Shown here piece by piece: positions 40,590 to 50,282 of a stretch of 64,000 nucleotides of DNA. Each line of letters opens with the position of its first letter. The first letter of the stretch is position 1. The translations under genes and the position numbers were made by a program. The stretch comes from Planococcus lenghuensis (lineage in GTDB: Bacteria; Bacillota; Bacilli; Bacillales_A; Planococcaceae), in NCBI RefSeq assembly GCF_001999905.1, contig NZ_CP019640.1, positions 577,001 through 641,000 of the forward strand, in the 5' to 3' direction. The notes beneath the pieces are model-generated. The model made no database searches and was not told where the DNA came from. It worked only from the letters and a program-made list of their open reading frames with translations.

Positions 40590-43500
40590 ATGCAAATTAA
40601 AGACATGTTCCAGAAAGATATCGAACGGGACATCCGGGGCGTCATTAAAGTCGCACAAACGAGTGAAGAAGATATTCATCAGGAACTCGATGAATATGTC
40701 GTAACAAAAGAATTACATAAGCATCTGTCGAAGTTCTATGAGAACTACCAAAAAGGTATAAATGGTAAGACCGATAAAATGGGTGTCTGGATTTCAGGTT
40801 TCTTCGGCTCTGGTAAATCTCACTTCCTGAAAATCCTGTCGTATCTTCTGAAAAACCAGGAAGTCAAAGGCAAACGACCGGTCGATTTCTTTGAAGATAA
40901 AGTACTAGATCCGCTTGTCTATGCCAATATGCAGAAAACAGCCGGTGTGGAGACGGAAACCATTCTGTTCAACATCGATGCGAAAGGCGGCTTGGACAAT
41001 AAATCAAAAGAAGATGCAATTCTCCGCGTCTTCCTGAAAGTGTTTTACGAGCACCGAGGTTATTACGGGGATATTCCGGGCGTTGCTGAAATGGAGAAAT
41101 ACCTTGATGACCAAGGCGTTTACGGGGATTTCAAGGCAGCGTTCGAGACAGCTGCGGGTGAATCGTGGGAGGAACGCAGAAACTCGTTCTACTTCGATGC
41201 AGACTATGTAATCGGCGCATTAACAAAAGTGACGGATATGTCTGAAGACTCCGCCAGAAATTGGTTTGAGAATGGTGTTAATAATTACGAAATCAGCATC
41301 GAGAAGTTCGCAAAAGACGTAAAGGATTATGTCGATTCAAAAGGACCGAACTTCCACCTAATTTTCCTTGTCGATGAAGTCGGCCAGTATATCGGTGACA
41401 GCCGGAGCCTGATGCTGAACTTACAGACACTGACGGAGGAACTTGGAGCACATGCATATGGAAAAGTATGGGTGATGGTCACGTCTCAGGAAAGCATCGA
41501 CAGCATCGTCAAAGTGAAAGGCGATGACTTTTCTCGTATCCAAGGCCGTTTTGACACACGCCTGTCGCTGTCTTCCATCTCAGTCGACGAAGTAATCAAA
41601 AAGCGGATTTTGCTGAAAAACGATGTTGCTGAGGATAAACTGGAAGCGATTTATCCAGAGAAAAGTGCGATTCTCAAAAATTTGATCTCCTTCAAAGAAA
41701 GCACGGCAGATCTCCGTGGCTTCGATAATGACCAAGAGTTTGCAGGGATGTATCCATTTGTTCCATACCAGTTCAAACTGCTGCAGAACGTATTCGAACA
41801 GATCCGGAAACATGGTTCTTCCGGTAAGCATTTATCCGAAGGTGAACGTTCTATGCTATCTGCCTTTAAAGAAGCGGCATTGCGCTATAAGGATGCGGAA
41901 GAAGGAATGCTCATTCCTTTCCATGCATTCTACGATACCATTAAGGAATTTCTGAATCCATCCGTCTCCCGTGTTATTGAAAGTGCGGCGGTCAATCCTG
42001 TGCTCGAAGATGATCAATTCAATATCGATCTGTTAAAAGTACTGTTCATGATCAAGTATGTGAAAGAACTGCCAGCGAATATCGATAACATTGCCACATT
42101 AATGGTAACGCAAATCGATGAAGACAAACTGGAGCTGAAAGAAAAAATCAAGACAAGCCTCCGGAAATTAATGACACAAACACTGATCCAGAAAAACGGG
42201 GATTTGTATGTATTCCTTACTGACGACGAGCAGGACATCAACCGGGAAATCAAGCAGCAGAACATTGACGAAGAAATCATTAAACGAGAGCTTGCAAATT
42301 ATATTTTCCAGGACTTATACGACGACAAGCGCTTTAACTATAATCGTGAGTATTCGTTCGCGTTTAATCAAAAAATGGACGAAAAGAATTACGGCAACCA
42401 GACGGCGAGCATCGGCCTTCACGTGCTATCACCATTATCGGACCATTACCACAAATCTGATCAAGAACTCATGATGATGACGTCCGGTAACGGAGAGATG
42501 ATTATCAAATTGGGCGGCACTGGCGCGTTTACGGAAGAGATGGAAGAAGCACTTCGCATCGAGGAGTATCGCAAGAAAAAGAACATCACGCAATTACCGG
42601 AGAACATTCAAAATATCTTGAACAATAAACAGGCCGAAGTGCGTGAACGTCGGCGCCGTGTCCGTGAATTGCTGGAAGATGCGATCAAGTCTGCAGCGTT
42701 TTATATCAACGGTGACCAAGCAGATGTCAAAGGCTCTTCTGTGAAAGAAAAAATCAATAGCGGTATGAAACAGCTTGTCGATAACGTCTACACAAAGTTG
42801 AACTACATCAAAGAACACACAGAAAACGAACGGGCGCTAATTTCTATCCTTTCCGCTGATTCAGATCAGTTGTCCCTCGATGGCCAGATGGACACGAATC
42901 CGAACACGGCTGCCAGACGGGAAGTCAAAGAATTCATTGATTTGCAAGACCAGATAAACAAGCAAGTGCGCGTAAAGTTGCTATATGACCGCTATCAGGA
43001 CAAACCATACGGTTGGAAGCAGCTCGACGTCGCAGCGGTCATTGCTGAACTGCTGAAAGAGCAACAGATCCGCGTCCGTTACAACTCAGAGTACTTGGAT
43101 CCTGAGACTGATACGAATAAATTACTGCAAGTATTCGGCAGACCAGCGGAAGCTGATAAAGGCATCATTTTGAAGCGAGTGAAGACAGACGAGAAACTGA
43201 TTCGGACAGCAAAATCGATTTGCAAAGAAGTATTCAATACGACTGCCTTATCTGAAGACGAGGACGGATTGATCAAAGACATCCAGTTGCTTATTGAAAA
43301 ACAGATATCAGATATTAATAGTCTGAAAGCACAATACCAGGGCAAAAAGTACCCGGGGTTAAGTCTGTTGGATAAAGGGCTCGAGTACTTCGGCGAATTT
43401 GATAACCGACTCGATAACGTCTCATTTCTGACAAAGCTGAAAGATCTCGAAGACGATTTATTAGACTGGGATGAAGACATAGAAAAGGTTCAGAGTTTCT

Positions 43501-44162
43501 TTAGATCAAATCAGAAAGAACTATTCGAGAAGGGTCTTCAGGAAACAAAGCAGTATGAGGAGAATGAGGCTTACCTGACGGATCAGGAGGCCAATACAGC
43601 TTATAGTAAGCTAAAAGGCATTTTGGAGAAGCCGGTCCCTTACAATGAAATCAAGGATATTCCGGAACTAGTGAATCAACTGCAAACGCAGTTCGAAGAG
43701 GCATTGGCCGAGAAAAAAGCAGAAGCTAAAACAAAAATTGAAAATCATCAGAAAGAGGTTATGTCTCAGGCCGGAGATTATGGTGTTGAACCGGAAACGA
43801 AAGCACAGGCTGAAAAGTATTATGGAAATTTACTTGAGAATCTCCAACAACAGAAGGATATCATCAAAGTAGATGCGGCGATCTCACAGAGTTCAAGCTT
43901 TAAAGAGAAGATCGAACGGCAGATTAGATGGGATATTGCTGAATGGAAACGGAAGAGAACGGTGGAGCCAGTTGACCCTGGCGGAAAAGTAGTGGAGCCG
44001 CCAACCGTGGAGCCTAATAAACATCAAATGCGGCTTAGAGAACTAACAAATGAAGTTACGATAATAAAGACAGAAGAAGACGTAGATAGATACATTAATC
44101 TGCTATCTACAAAACTAAAGAATATTATCAAATCCAATAAGCATATTGAATTCGTCGAGTAG
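40590..44162 (+). CDS. brxC: BREX ATPase BrxC
   Basis: BrxC is the large P-loop ATPase of BREX, thought to couple ATP use to the modification and exclusion complex. This 1190-residue copy is of the usual length. Its Walker A is GFFGSGKSH (residues 70-78) and LIFLVDEVGQYIGDS (about 257) is the Walker B area, followed by VMVTSQESIDS as a sensor segment. Long charged coiled-coil stretches occupy the second half. It is followed by pglX after 13 bases. Confidence 0.96.
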   Translation: MQIKDMFQKDIERDIRGVIKVAQTSEEDIHQELDEYVVTKELHKHLSKFYENYQKGINGKTDKMGVWISGFFGSGKSHFLKILSYLLKNQEVKGKRPVDFFEDKVLDPLVYANMQKTAGVETETILFNIDAKGGLDNKSKEDAILRVFLKVFYEHRGYYGDIPGVAEMEKYLDDQGVYGDFKAAFETAAGESWEERRNSFYFDADYVIGALTKVTDMSEDSARNWFENGVNNYEISIEKFAKDVKDYVDSKGPNFHLIFLVDEVGQYIGDSRSLMLNLQTLTEELGAHAYGKVWVMVTSQESIDSIVKVKGDDFSRIQGRFDTRLSLSSISVDEVIKKRILLKNDVAEDKLEAIYPEKSAILKNLISFKESTADLRGFDNDQEFAGMYPFVPYQFKLLQNVFEQIRKHGSSGKHLSEGERSMLSAFKEAALRYKDAEEGMLIPFHAFYDTIKEFLNPSVSRVIESAAVNPVLEDDQFNIDLLKVLFMIKYVKELPANIDNIATLMVTQIDEDKLELKEKIKTSLRKLMTQTLIQKNGDLYVFLTDDEQDINREIKQQNIDEEIIKRELANYIFQDLYDDKRFNYNREYSFAFNQKMDEKNYGNQTASIGLHVLSPLSDHYHKSDQELMMMTSGNGEMIIKLGGTGAFTEEMEEALRIEEYRKKKNITQLPENIQNILNNKQAEVRERRRRVRELLEDAIKSAAFYINGDQADVKGSSVKEKINSGMKQLVDNVYTKLNYIKEHTENERALISILSADSDQLSLDGQMDTNPNTAARREVKEFIDLQDQINKQVRVKLLYDRYQDKPYGWKQLDVAAVIAELLKEQQIRVRYNSEYLDPETDTNKLLQVFGRPAEADKGIILKRVKTDEKLIRTAKSICKEVFNTTALSEDEDGLIKDIQLLIEKQISDINSLKAQYQGKKYPGLSLLDKGLEYFGEFDNRLDNVSFLTKLKDLEDDLLDWDEDIEKVQSFFRSNQKELFEKGLQETKQYEENEAYLTDQEANTAYSKLKGILEKPVPYNEIKDIPELVNQLQTQFEEALAEKKAEAKTKIENHQKEVMSQAGDYGVEPETKAQAEKYYGNLLENLQQQKDIIKVDAAISQSSSFKEKIERQIRWDIAEWKRKRTVEPVDPGGKVVEPPTVEPNKHQMRLRELTNEVTIIKTEEDVDRYINLLSTKLKNIIKSNKHIEFVE

Positions 44163-44175
44163 AGGATGAAATGAG

Positions 44176-47100
44176 ATGAACAAAACCGCATTGAAACGCT
44201 TCGCGACAGAAGCAAGAAGAGAACTATTGGAAAAAGTGGAACTGCAGGCGCGGAAAATCGGGATTACCGCAGAAGCGATCCAGCAAGCGGACGTTGAAAG
44301 CTCGGACGCTGTCTTTATCGACGGCAAACAGCTTTCCGATATAGAACGCCGGCAGCGCAATAAGCTTGTTGCACGAATTAATGACATCGGCTTCCGGCGG
44401 GTGATAGATGAAGCGGCATACACATGGTTCAACCGCTTCATCGCACTTCGCTTCATGGAAGTGAACGATTACTTGCCGACGAAAGTGCGGGTGCTGTCAA
44501 CAGCAGAACCGGACAGCACAGAACCGGACATGATCAAAGAAGCACTGTCGCTTGACCTGGATATAGATAAAGAAAAAGTTTATGAATGGAAAGTGAACAA
44601 CAATACAGATGCACTGTTCAAGTACCTCATCAAACAGCACTGCAACTACTTGAATCGCTATATGCCATTCATGTTCGAGACGATTGAAGACTATACGGAA
44701 ATCCTGTTCCCGGAAGGGCTTCTCGGGACGGATTCCTTCGTGCGGAGAATGACAGATACCGACTTCATTCCTGAAGATAACTGGAATAAGGTTGAAATTG
44801 TAGGATGGCTTTATCAATACTATATTTCAGAAGAAAACGAGCGAGTTATTAGAGCGAAAAAGCGGTATAAAGCAGAAGAACTACCATTTGCTACACAATT
44901 ATTCACGCCAGAATGGATTGTGCGCTACATGGTACAGAATGCTCTAGGACGATATTGGATTGAATCTCATCCTGAACATGAAGACCTGATTCAAAACTGG
45001 GAATTCTTTCTAAAAAGCCAAGAACCAGATGATGTTCTTCAGGAAAAGTTGACTCCTTATATTAATAAAGATCTTAATGTAGAAGACATAAAATGTTTTG
45101 ATCCCGCGATGGGTAGTGGTCATATCTTGATCTATATGTTCGACGTGCTATATGAAATCTATAGCAGATGCGGTTACAGTGAACGGGAGATACCACGACT
45201 TATCATTGAGAATAATCTCTATGGTTTGGATATTGATGACCGAGCATATCAACTGGCCAGCTTTTCTACCGTAATGAAAGCTCTTCAGTATAATAAGCGC
45301 TTTTTGAGAAGTATAGTTCGAGATGGATTAGCGCTGAACTTTGCTGCAATCCAAGAGACGAATGCAATCAGCGATGAAGAAGTAGCTTTCTTGGCAGGAG
45401 AATCTTCAGGCAAGGATTACGAGTCAATGAAAGAATTCATTAGCCAATTCAGACATGCTAAAGCCATCGGTTCACTAATAAAACTTCAATCGCATGATGA
45501 GAATTTCCTATATGAGCGTGTGGCAGCAATTGAAACGCTTGAAGGAGATCTATTCGAGCAGGAGCTTAGAGATCGCACGCTCAACTTGTACAAGCAACTT
45601 ATTCACCAAGCAAGTTTGATGAGCGGAAAGCACGATGTTTTTATCACAAATCCCCCGTATGCGGGTAATAAATATTTGACTCCGGAAGTAGCGGATTATT
45701 TAAAGGAAAACTATTTGGACGTAAAGGCAGATCTGTTCTCGTCATTTTTTGAGTATAGTTTTGATGTAACGAAAGAAAATGGACAAATAGGATTTATGTC
45801 TCCGTTTGTCTGGATGTTTATTTCCTCCTTCGAGAAATTTAGACAAAAAATGATCGGCCAAAAAACAATCAGTAGTTTAATCCAACTCGAGTATTCAGGT
45901 TTTGAGGGCGCCACAGTTCCTATTTGTACATTCACACTACGGAATTATAATAGCGAATTACTCGGTGAATATGTTAAGCTCACTGACTTTAGAGGATCAA
46001 CTAATCAACCAACTAAGACGCTAGAGGCAGTAACAGAAGCTTCTGTGGACTATCGTTACTCTTTTGATCAAAGAAATTTTAGTGAAATTCCAGGAAGTCC
46101 AATTGCTTATTGGCTTAGCGAAGATTTTGTGAATATATTTATTGAAAACCAAAGAATTGGTGAAGTTGCAGTTACTAAACAGGGATCCACTATTGGTGAT
46201 AATAATTCTTTTCTACGGCTATGGTTCGAAGTTAGTAACATGAAAAATGAGAAATGGGTTCCATGCTTGAAAGGTGGTTCTTATAGAAAATGGTATGGAA
46301 ATCATGATTACCTAATCAATTGGGAAAACAACGGAGCAAGAATAAAAAGTACTGGAAGAGCAACAATACGAAGCGAAAAAATGTTATTTAGAGAAGGAAT
46401 CTCTTGGTCAAACATAACTAGCGGTAAATCTTCTTTTAGAATAATGGAACCCGGATATTTTTTTGAAAGTACTTCGAGTGTGTGTTTTCCGAAAGAGAAT
46501 AATTTATATATACTTGGTATGTTGAATACTAAAATTTCAGAAAGTGTAACAAAAATCCTAAATCCAACCCTACATTTACAATCTGGGAATGTTGCGGCTA
46601 TGCCTTACTTGTATGATGAGAAAGTAGGCAAAGAAGTTGAGCGATTAGTAACTGGATGTATAGAGATAGCTAAATTCGATTGGGATTCTTATGAAAATTC
46701 GTGGAACTTTAAAATTCATCCCCTAATACGGTTTAAGAATAAAAATTTAAAACAGACATTTCAAGACTGGGAACAAAAAACAAATCACTTATCAAAAGAA
46801 CTAAGACAAAAAGAGAATCGGATTAATGAAATATTTATTGAAAGTGCAAAATTAAATGATGAGTTTACTCCAGAAGTAGACGAAAGAGATTTAGGAGTAC
46901 GGAAAGCAGATATAGGACGAGACATCAGAAGTTTTATCTCATATACAGTTGGGTGCTCTTTCGGTCGCTATTCTCTTGATGAGGAAGGCCTTGTTCATGC
47001 AGGAGGAGATTTCAATCCTTCTCGCTATAAGAGTGTCCCGGTAAATAAGGATAATATTTTACCGATATTGCCTGATGCTTATTTCGAGGATGATATCGTA

Positions 47101-47628
47101 ACAAGGCTCGTCGACTTTGTCCAAACCACTTTTGGTGACGAAACACTCGAAGAAAATTTAGATTTTATTGCAGATGCAGTTAGCCGAAAGAAGAACGAAA
47201 CAGCAAGAGAAGCTCTTCGACGCTATTTCTTGAATGATTTTTATAAGGACCATGTTCAAGTGTACAAGAAGCGACCAATATACTGGTTGTTCACTTCCGG
47301 TAAGGAGAAGGCATTCAATTGTCTCATCTATATGCACCGCTATGATAAGACGACGCTTTCTCGAATCCGTACAGATTATCTTCACGAAGTGCAGACACGG
47401 ATGGATTCTGAAAAGAAGGATTTACTGCAAGTCATTGAAGGGGCTTCGACTGCCCAGGAAGTCACCGCAGCTAAAAAAGAGTTGAAAGTGCTCGATAAGA
47501 AAATCGATGAGCTGAAAGCGTATGATGAGCAACTTCATCATATGGCGGATATGCAGATTGAAATTGACCTTGATGACGGCGTGAAAGTGAACTACGCGAA
47601 GTTCGACGGGTTAGTGGCAAAAATATAA
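44176..47628 (+). CDS. pglX: BREX adenine-specific DNA methyltransferase PglX
   Basis: PglX (BrxX) methylates adenine at a non-palindromic site and marks host DNA as self. The 1150-residue protein has a type I-like SAM site DPAMGSGH (residues 309-316), the catalytic NPPY (492-495), and a long C-terminal specificity region, the usual layout. Its C-terminal half, about 46000-47300, is visibly more AT-rich than the ends, as expected when target recognition domains are exchanged by recombination. It precedes pglZ by 78 bases with an intervening hairpin. Confidence 0.96.
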   Translation: MNKTALKRFATEARRELLEKVELQARKIGITAEAIQQADVESSDAVFIDGKQLSDIERRQRNKLVARINDIGFRRVIDEAAYTWFNRFIALRFMEVNDYLPTKVRVLSTAEPDSTEPDMIKEALSLDLDIDKEKVYEWKVNNNTDALFKYLIKQHCNYLNRYMPFMFETIEDYTEILFPEGLLGTDSFVRRMTDTDFIPEDNWNKVEIVGWLYQYYISEENERVIRAKKRYKAEELPFATQLFTPEWIVRYMVQNALGRYWIESHPEHEDLIQNWEFFLKSQEPDDVLQEKLTPYINKDLNVEDIKCFDPAMGSGHILIYMFDVLYEIYSRCGYSEREIPRLIIENNLYGLDIDDRAYQLASFSTVMKALQYNKRFLRSIVRDGLALNFAAIQETNAISDEEVAFLAGESSGKDYESMKEFISQFRHAKAIGSLIKLQSHDENFLYERVAAIETLEGDLFEQELRDRTLNLYKQLIHQASLMSGKHDVFITNPPYAGNKYLTPEVADYLKENYLDVKADLFSSFFEYSFDVTKENGQIGFMSPFVWMFISSFEKFRQKMIGQKTISSLIQLEYSGFEGATVPICTFTLRNYNSELLGEYVKLTDFRGSTNQPTKTLEAVTEASVDYRYSFDQRNFSEIPGSPIAYWLSEDFVNIFIENQRIGEVAVTKQGSTIGDNNSFLRLWFEVSNMKNEKWVPCLKGGSYRKWYGNHDYLINWENNGARIKSTGRATIRSEKMLFREGISWSNITSGKSSFRIMEPGYFFESTSSVCFPKENNLYILGMLNTKISESVTKILNPTLHLQSGNVAAMPYLYDEKVGKEVERLVTGCIEIAKFDWDSYENSWNFKIHPLIRFKNKNLKQTFQDWEQKTNHLSKELRQKENRINEIFIESAKLNDEFTPEVDERDLGVRKADIGRDIRSFISYTVGCSFGRYSLDEEGLVHAGGDFNPSRYKSVPVNKDNILPILPDAYFEDDIVTRLVDFVQTTFGDETLEENLDFIADAVSRKKNETAREALRRYFLNDFYKDHVQVYKKRPIYWLFTSGKEKAFNCLIYMHRYDKTTLSRIRTDYLHEVQTRMDSEKKDLLQVIEGASTAQEVTAAKKELKVLDKKIDELKAYDEQLHHMADMQIEIDLDDGVKVNYAKFDGLVAKI

Positions 47629-47639
47629 TAGACCAGTTG

Positions 47640-47669
47640 ATGATACACCAGCACCCGCTGGTGTATCAT
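47640..47669 (+). terminator. Strong hairpin between pglX and pglZ
   Basis: TGATACACCAGC (47641-47652) and GCTGGTGTATCA (47657-47668) are exact complements around a four-base loop, with a weak T tract after. It lies 11 bases past the pglX stop, inside the operon. It could partly end transcription or protect the upstream mRNA from decay. Confidence 0.7.
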
Positions 47670-47706
47670 TGTTATAGTACGAGTTTTTATAAAGCAGGTG
47701 AGAAGA

Positions 47707-50265
47707 GTGAATATGCACCAAGTAGAAGCATCGCTGCAGGCGATATTTGATAAACCGCTGGAAGACGGAGAGAACCGACGAATCGTATTTTGGCTGGACC
47801 AGGACCGAGAGCTCAGCGAAGAAGTAGACCAACTGAAGTTAAATAACGTGAAATTCCATACACTTACGGAACGCAATCAATTCGCAACGAAATATTTGCT
47901 GGAGGAAGAGGATCTCGAATCATCATACTTAATCTATACGAATCTGGAACTGGATATCGAAGATAACTGGCTGGCGGATACCGTCCTTTATTCTAAAACG
48001 TTTTTTGCAGATCGTCTATCACTAATCCTCAGTGAACTGAAGATTGATCCGGCACTGCGTCCAGTGGTAAAGCGACATGAGAAGTTCTTTAACAATAAGG
48101 AACGGTTCCGGAAGTTCCAAGCTTATGGGATCGAGTCATTCACAGAAGAGACAACTGAACTCGCGATTATGAGTGTACTTTGTAACTTGAAGACGCCTGA
48201 TTTTGAAGCTGTGCTGAAAACAGTACTATTGGACACGCTGGATAATGAAGACAATAAGTACATATCGGCCTTCAATAAATTTTTCGGAGTTGATATCTTC
48301 TGGAACTGGGTGGATCGCCGCTATGGCTATGAGCGTCCTGTGAAAACGCTAAAGACGTTATTTATTCACCTGGCTGTGACCGCATTCAGTCATTCTGTAG
48401 ATGAGCGCTATCTTCAAAACGTAAAGGACTTTATCGCAGATCGACAAAAAGCGAATGCCCTTGTGTTCGTTGACCATTGGATGCACCATAAAGTGGATGA
48501 AACGGTGTTTAATGAATACGCGATGATGGCTGAGCAAGAGATCAATTTACCAACGCTGCTACAATCTGTGCCGATTGATGAGTTTAAACAGGCGGAAACA
48601 TTCCCGTATATCGATAAAGCGATCATCATTCATATTGCCAATAGCTTGTTGGAGCAGCGGGAAGATTTCGAAGATTATTTGAAACTTATCCGTCTGCGAC
48701 GGGCGAAGCATTATTACGAACAGTACAGAGCGATTTATGAAGCGCTGTATTATACCGTGAAACTGCAGGAATTCTATCTTGAACACAAGGCAGGACTTCC
48801 GCAGAGCAACGCGGCGGATTTATTCAAGGCGTACCGGGATACTTATCATTTGATGGACTTTTATTACCGGAAGTTCTACGTGGCATTTGATGAAGAAAGC
48901 AACCACGAGTTGTTGAAGAAACTGAAGGAGCTCGTGGAGCATGTGTATACAGACTGGTTTATGGGCGAACTGAATGCGCATTGGTCGCAGGCAGTGCGGG
49001 CAGATTTGGCCAATAGTTGGTCCTTGCCGAATGTCCAGAATCAGCAGCGATTTTATTCATCTGTTGTTTCTGATCATATTCAAAAAGGCGAGCGGGCGTT
49101 TGTCATTATTTCGGATGCGATGCGCTATGAAGTCGGTGTGGAATTGGCAGAACGGCTGAACAGCGGCACAATCGGCACTTGCGCCGTGGAGCCATTCCTG
49201 AGTGTTGTGCCTTCTGTTACGAAACTCGGTATGGCAGCTTTACTGCCACACCGGACCATTGACTTTGATGATAAAGGACGAGTACTTGTTGACGGTAAGG
49301 ATTCATCGGGACTCGAAAACCGGCAAAAGATTTTGGAATCATATGAGCCGGAAAGTCTCGCTATTCACTTCCGGGATATTTTTACGATGAATAAAGCCGG
49401 CCGACGTGAAACATTCAAAGGCAAGAAGCTGGTTTATATTTACCACGATACGATTGATGCAACAGGTGATAAGGCAAGCACGGAGGCATCCACATTCGGT
49501 GCGGTAGAGCAAAGCTTGGATCAGCTGGCTGATCTCGTGAAAATTATCCGGGATGATTTAAGCGGGACGAATATTTACATTACGGCGGACCACGGGTTCA
49601 TTTACCAGCGGGAAGAACTGGCGGAAAGCGATAAGATTGTTAAAGAAGCGATAGAAGCCATCGAAGTAAAACGCCGGTATATGTTATCGCCCGAGAATCG
49701 GGAAATTGATGGTCAGCTAACGGTGGATTTGTCGAGCGTGGTGAAAAATGAACAGGGATTGGTTACCTATATGCCGAACGGGACAATCCGGAACCGGATG
49801 CAAGGATCCGGCGTCAATTTCGTCCATGGCGGTGCCAGCCTCCAGGAAGTCGTCGTTCCACTCCTAACTTTCAAAAATAAACGATCTGGCCAACGTGGTA
49901 TGCAAGCGATCCAGAAAGTGGACATCAAGCTTACAAGCTCGATTCGAAAAATCACGAACAGCATTTTTAATTTGGAATTTTTCCAGACGGAGAAAGTGGA
50001 AGACAAACGAGTACCGCGTACAGTCACCATACAAATGGAAGATGCGGAAGGAATCGTATTGTCGAACGCAGAAACGATCATCGGTGACCGGACGAACGAC
50101 AAGCCGGCTGAACGGATGTTCCGGTTGCAGTTTGTGCTGAAAAGCATTTCATATGACCGCGCAAAGGCGTATTACCTGGTTAGCAAGGATGTTGAGACCG
50201 GTGCAATTGTAGAGAAAGTGCCATTCTCAATCAATTTGGGCATCGTCAGCGATTTCGATTTTTGA
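47707..50265 (+). CDS. pglZ: BREX alkaline-phosphatase-like protein PglZ
   Basis: PglZ (BrxZ) is a hallmark BREX protein of the alkaline phosphatase superfamily, needed for both exclusion and methylation. This copy has 852 residues if translation starts at GTG 47707; an ATG at 47713 and a GTG at 47698 are alternatives. The phosphatase-like metal-binding segments are present as IISDAMRYEVGVELAE (Asp470) and YITADHGFIYQRE (Asp628-His629). A helical N-terminal half precedes them. It is followed by brxL after 17 bases. Confidence 0.96.
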   Translation: MNMHQVEASLQAIFDKPLEDGENRRIVFWLDQDRELSEEVDQLKLNNVKFHTLTERNQFATKYLLEEEDLESSYLIYTNLELDIEDNWLADTVLYSKTFFADRLSLILSELKIDPALRPVVKRHEKFFNNKERFRKFQAYGIESFTEETTELAIMSVLCNLKTPDFEAVLKTVLLDTLDNEDNKYISAFNKFFGVDIFWNWVDRRYGYERPVKTLKTLFIHLAVTAFSHSVDERYLQNVKDFIADRQKANALVFVDHWMHHKVDETVFNEYAMMAEQEINLPTLLQSVPIDEFKQAETFPYIDKAIIIHIANSLLEQREDFEDYLKLIRLRRAKHYYEQYRAIYEALYYTVKLQEFYLEHKAGLPQSNAADLFKAYRDTYHLMDFYYRKFYVAFDEESNHELLKKLKELVEHVYTDWFMGELNAHWSQAVRADLANSWSLPNVQNQQRFYSSVVSDHIQKGERAFVIISDAMRYEVGVELAERLNSGTIGTCAVEPFLSVVPSVTKLGMAALLPHRTIDFDDKGRVLVDGKDSSGLENRQKILESYEPESLAIHFRDIFTMNKAGRRETFKGKKLVYIYHDTIDATGDKASTEASTFGAVEQSLDQLADLVKIIRDDLSGTNIYITADHGFIYQREELAESDKIVKEAIEAIEVKRRYMLSPENREIDGQLTVDLSSVVKNEQGLVTYMPNGTIRNRMQGSGVNFVHGGASLQEVVVPLLTFKNKRSGQRGMQAIQKVDIKLTSSIRKITNSIFNLEFFQTEKVEDKRVPRTVTIQMEDAEGIVLSNAETIIGDRTNDKPAERMFRLQFVLKSISYDRAKAYYLVSKDVETGAIVEKVPFSINLGIVSDFDF

Positions 50266-50282
50266 TGTAGGGGGTAGAATGA

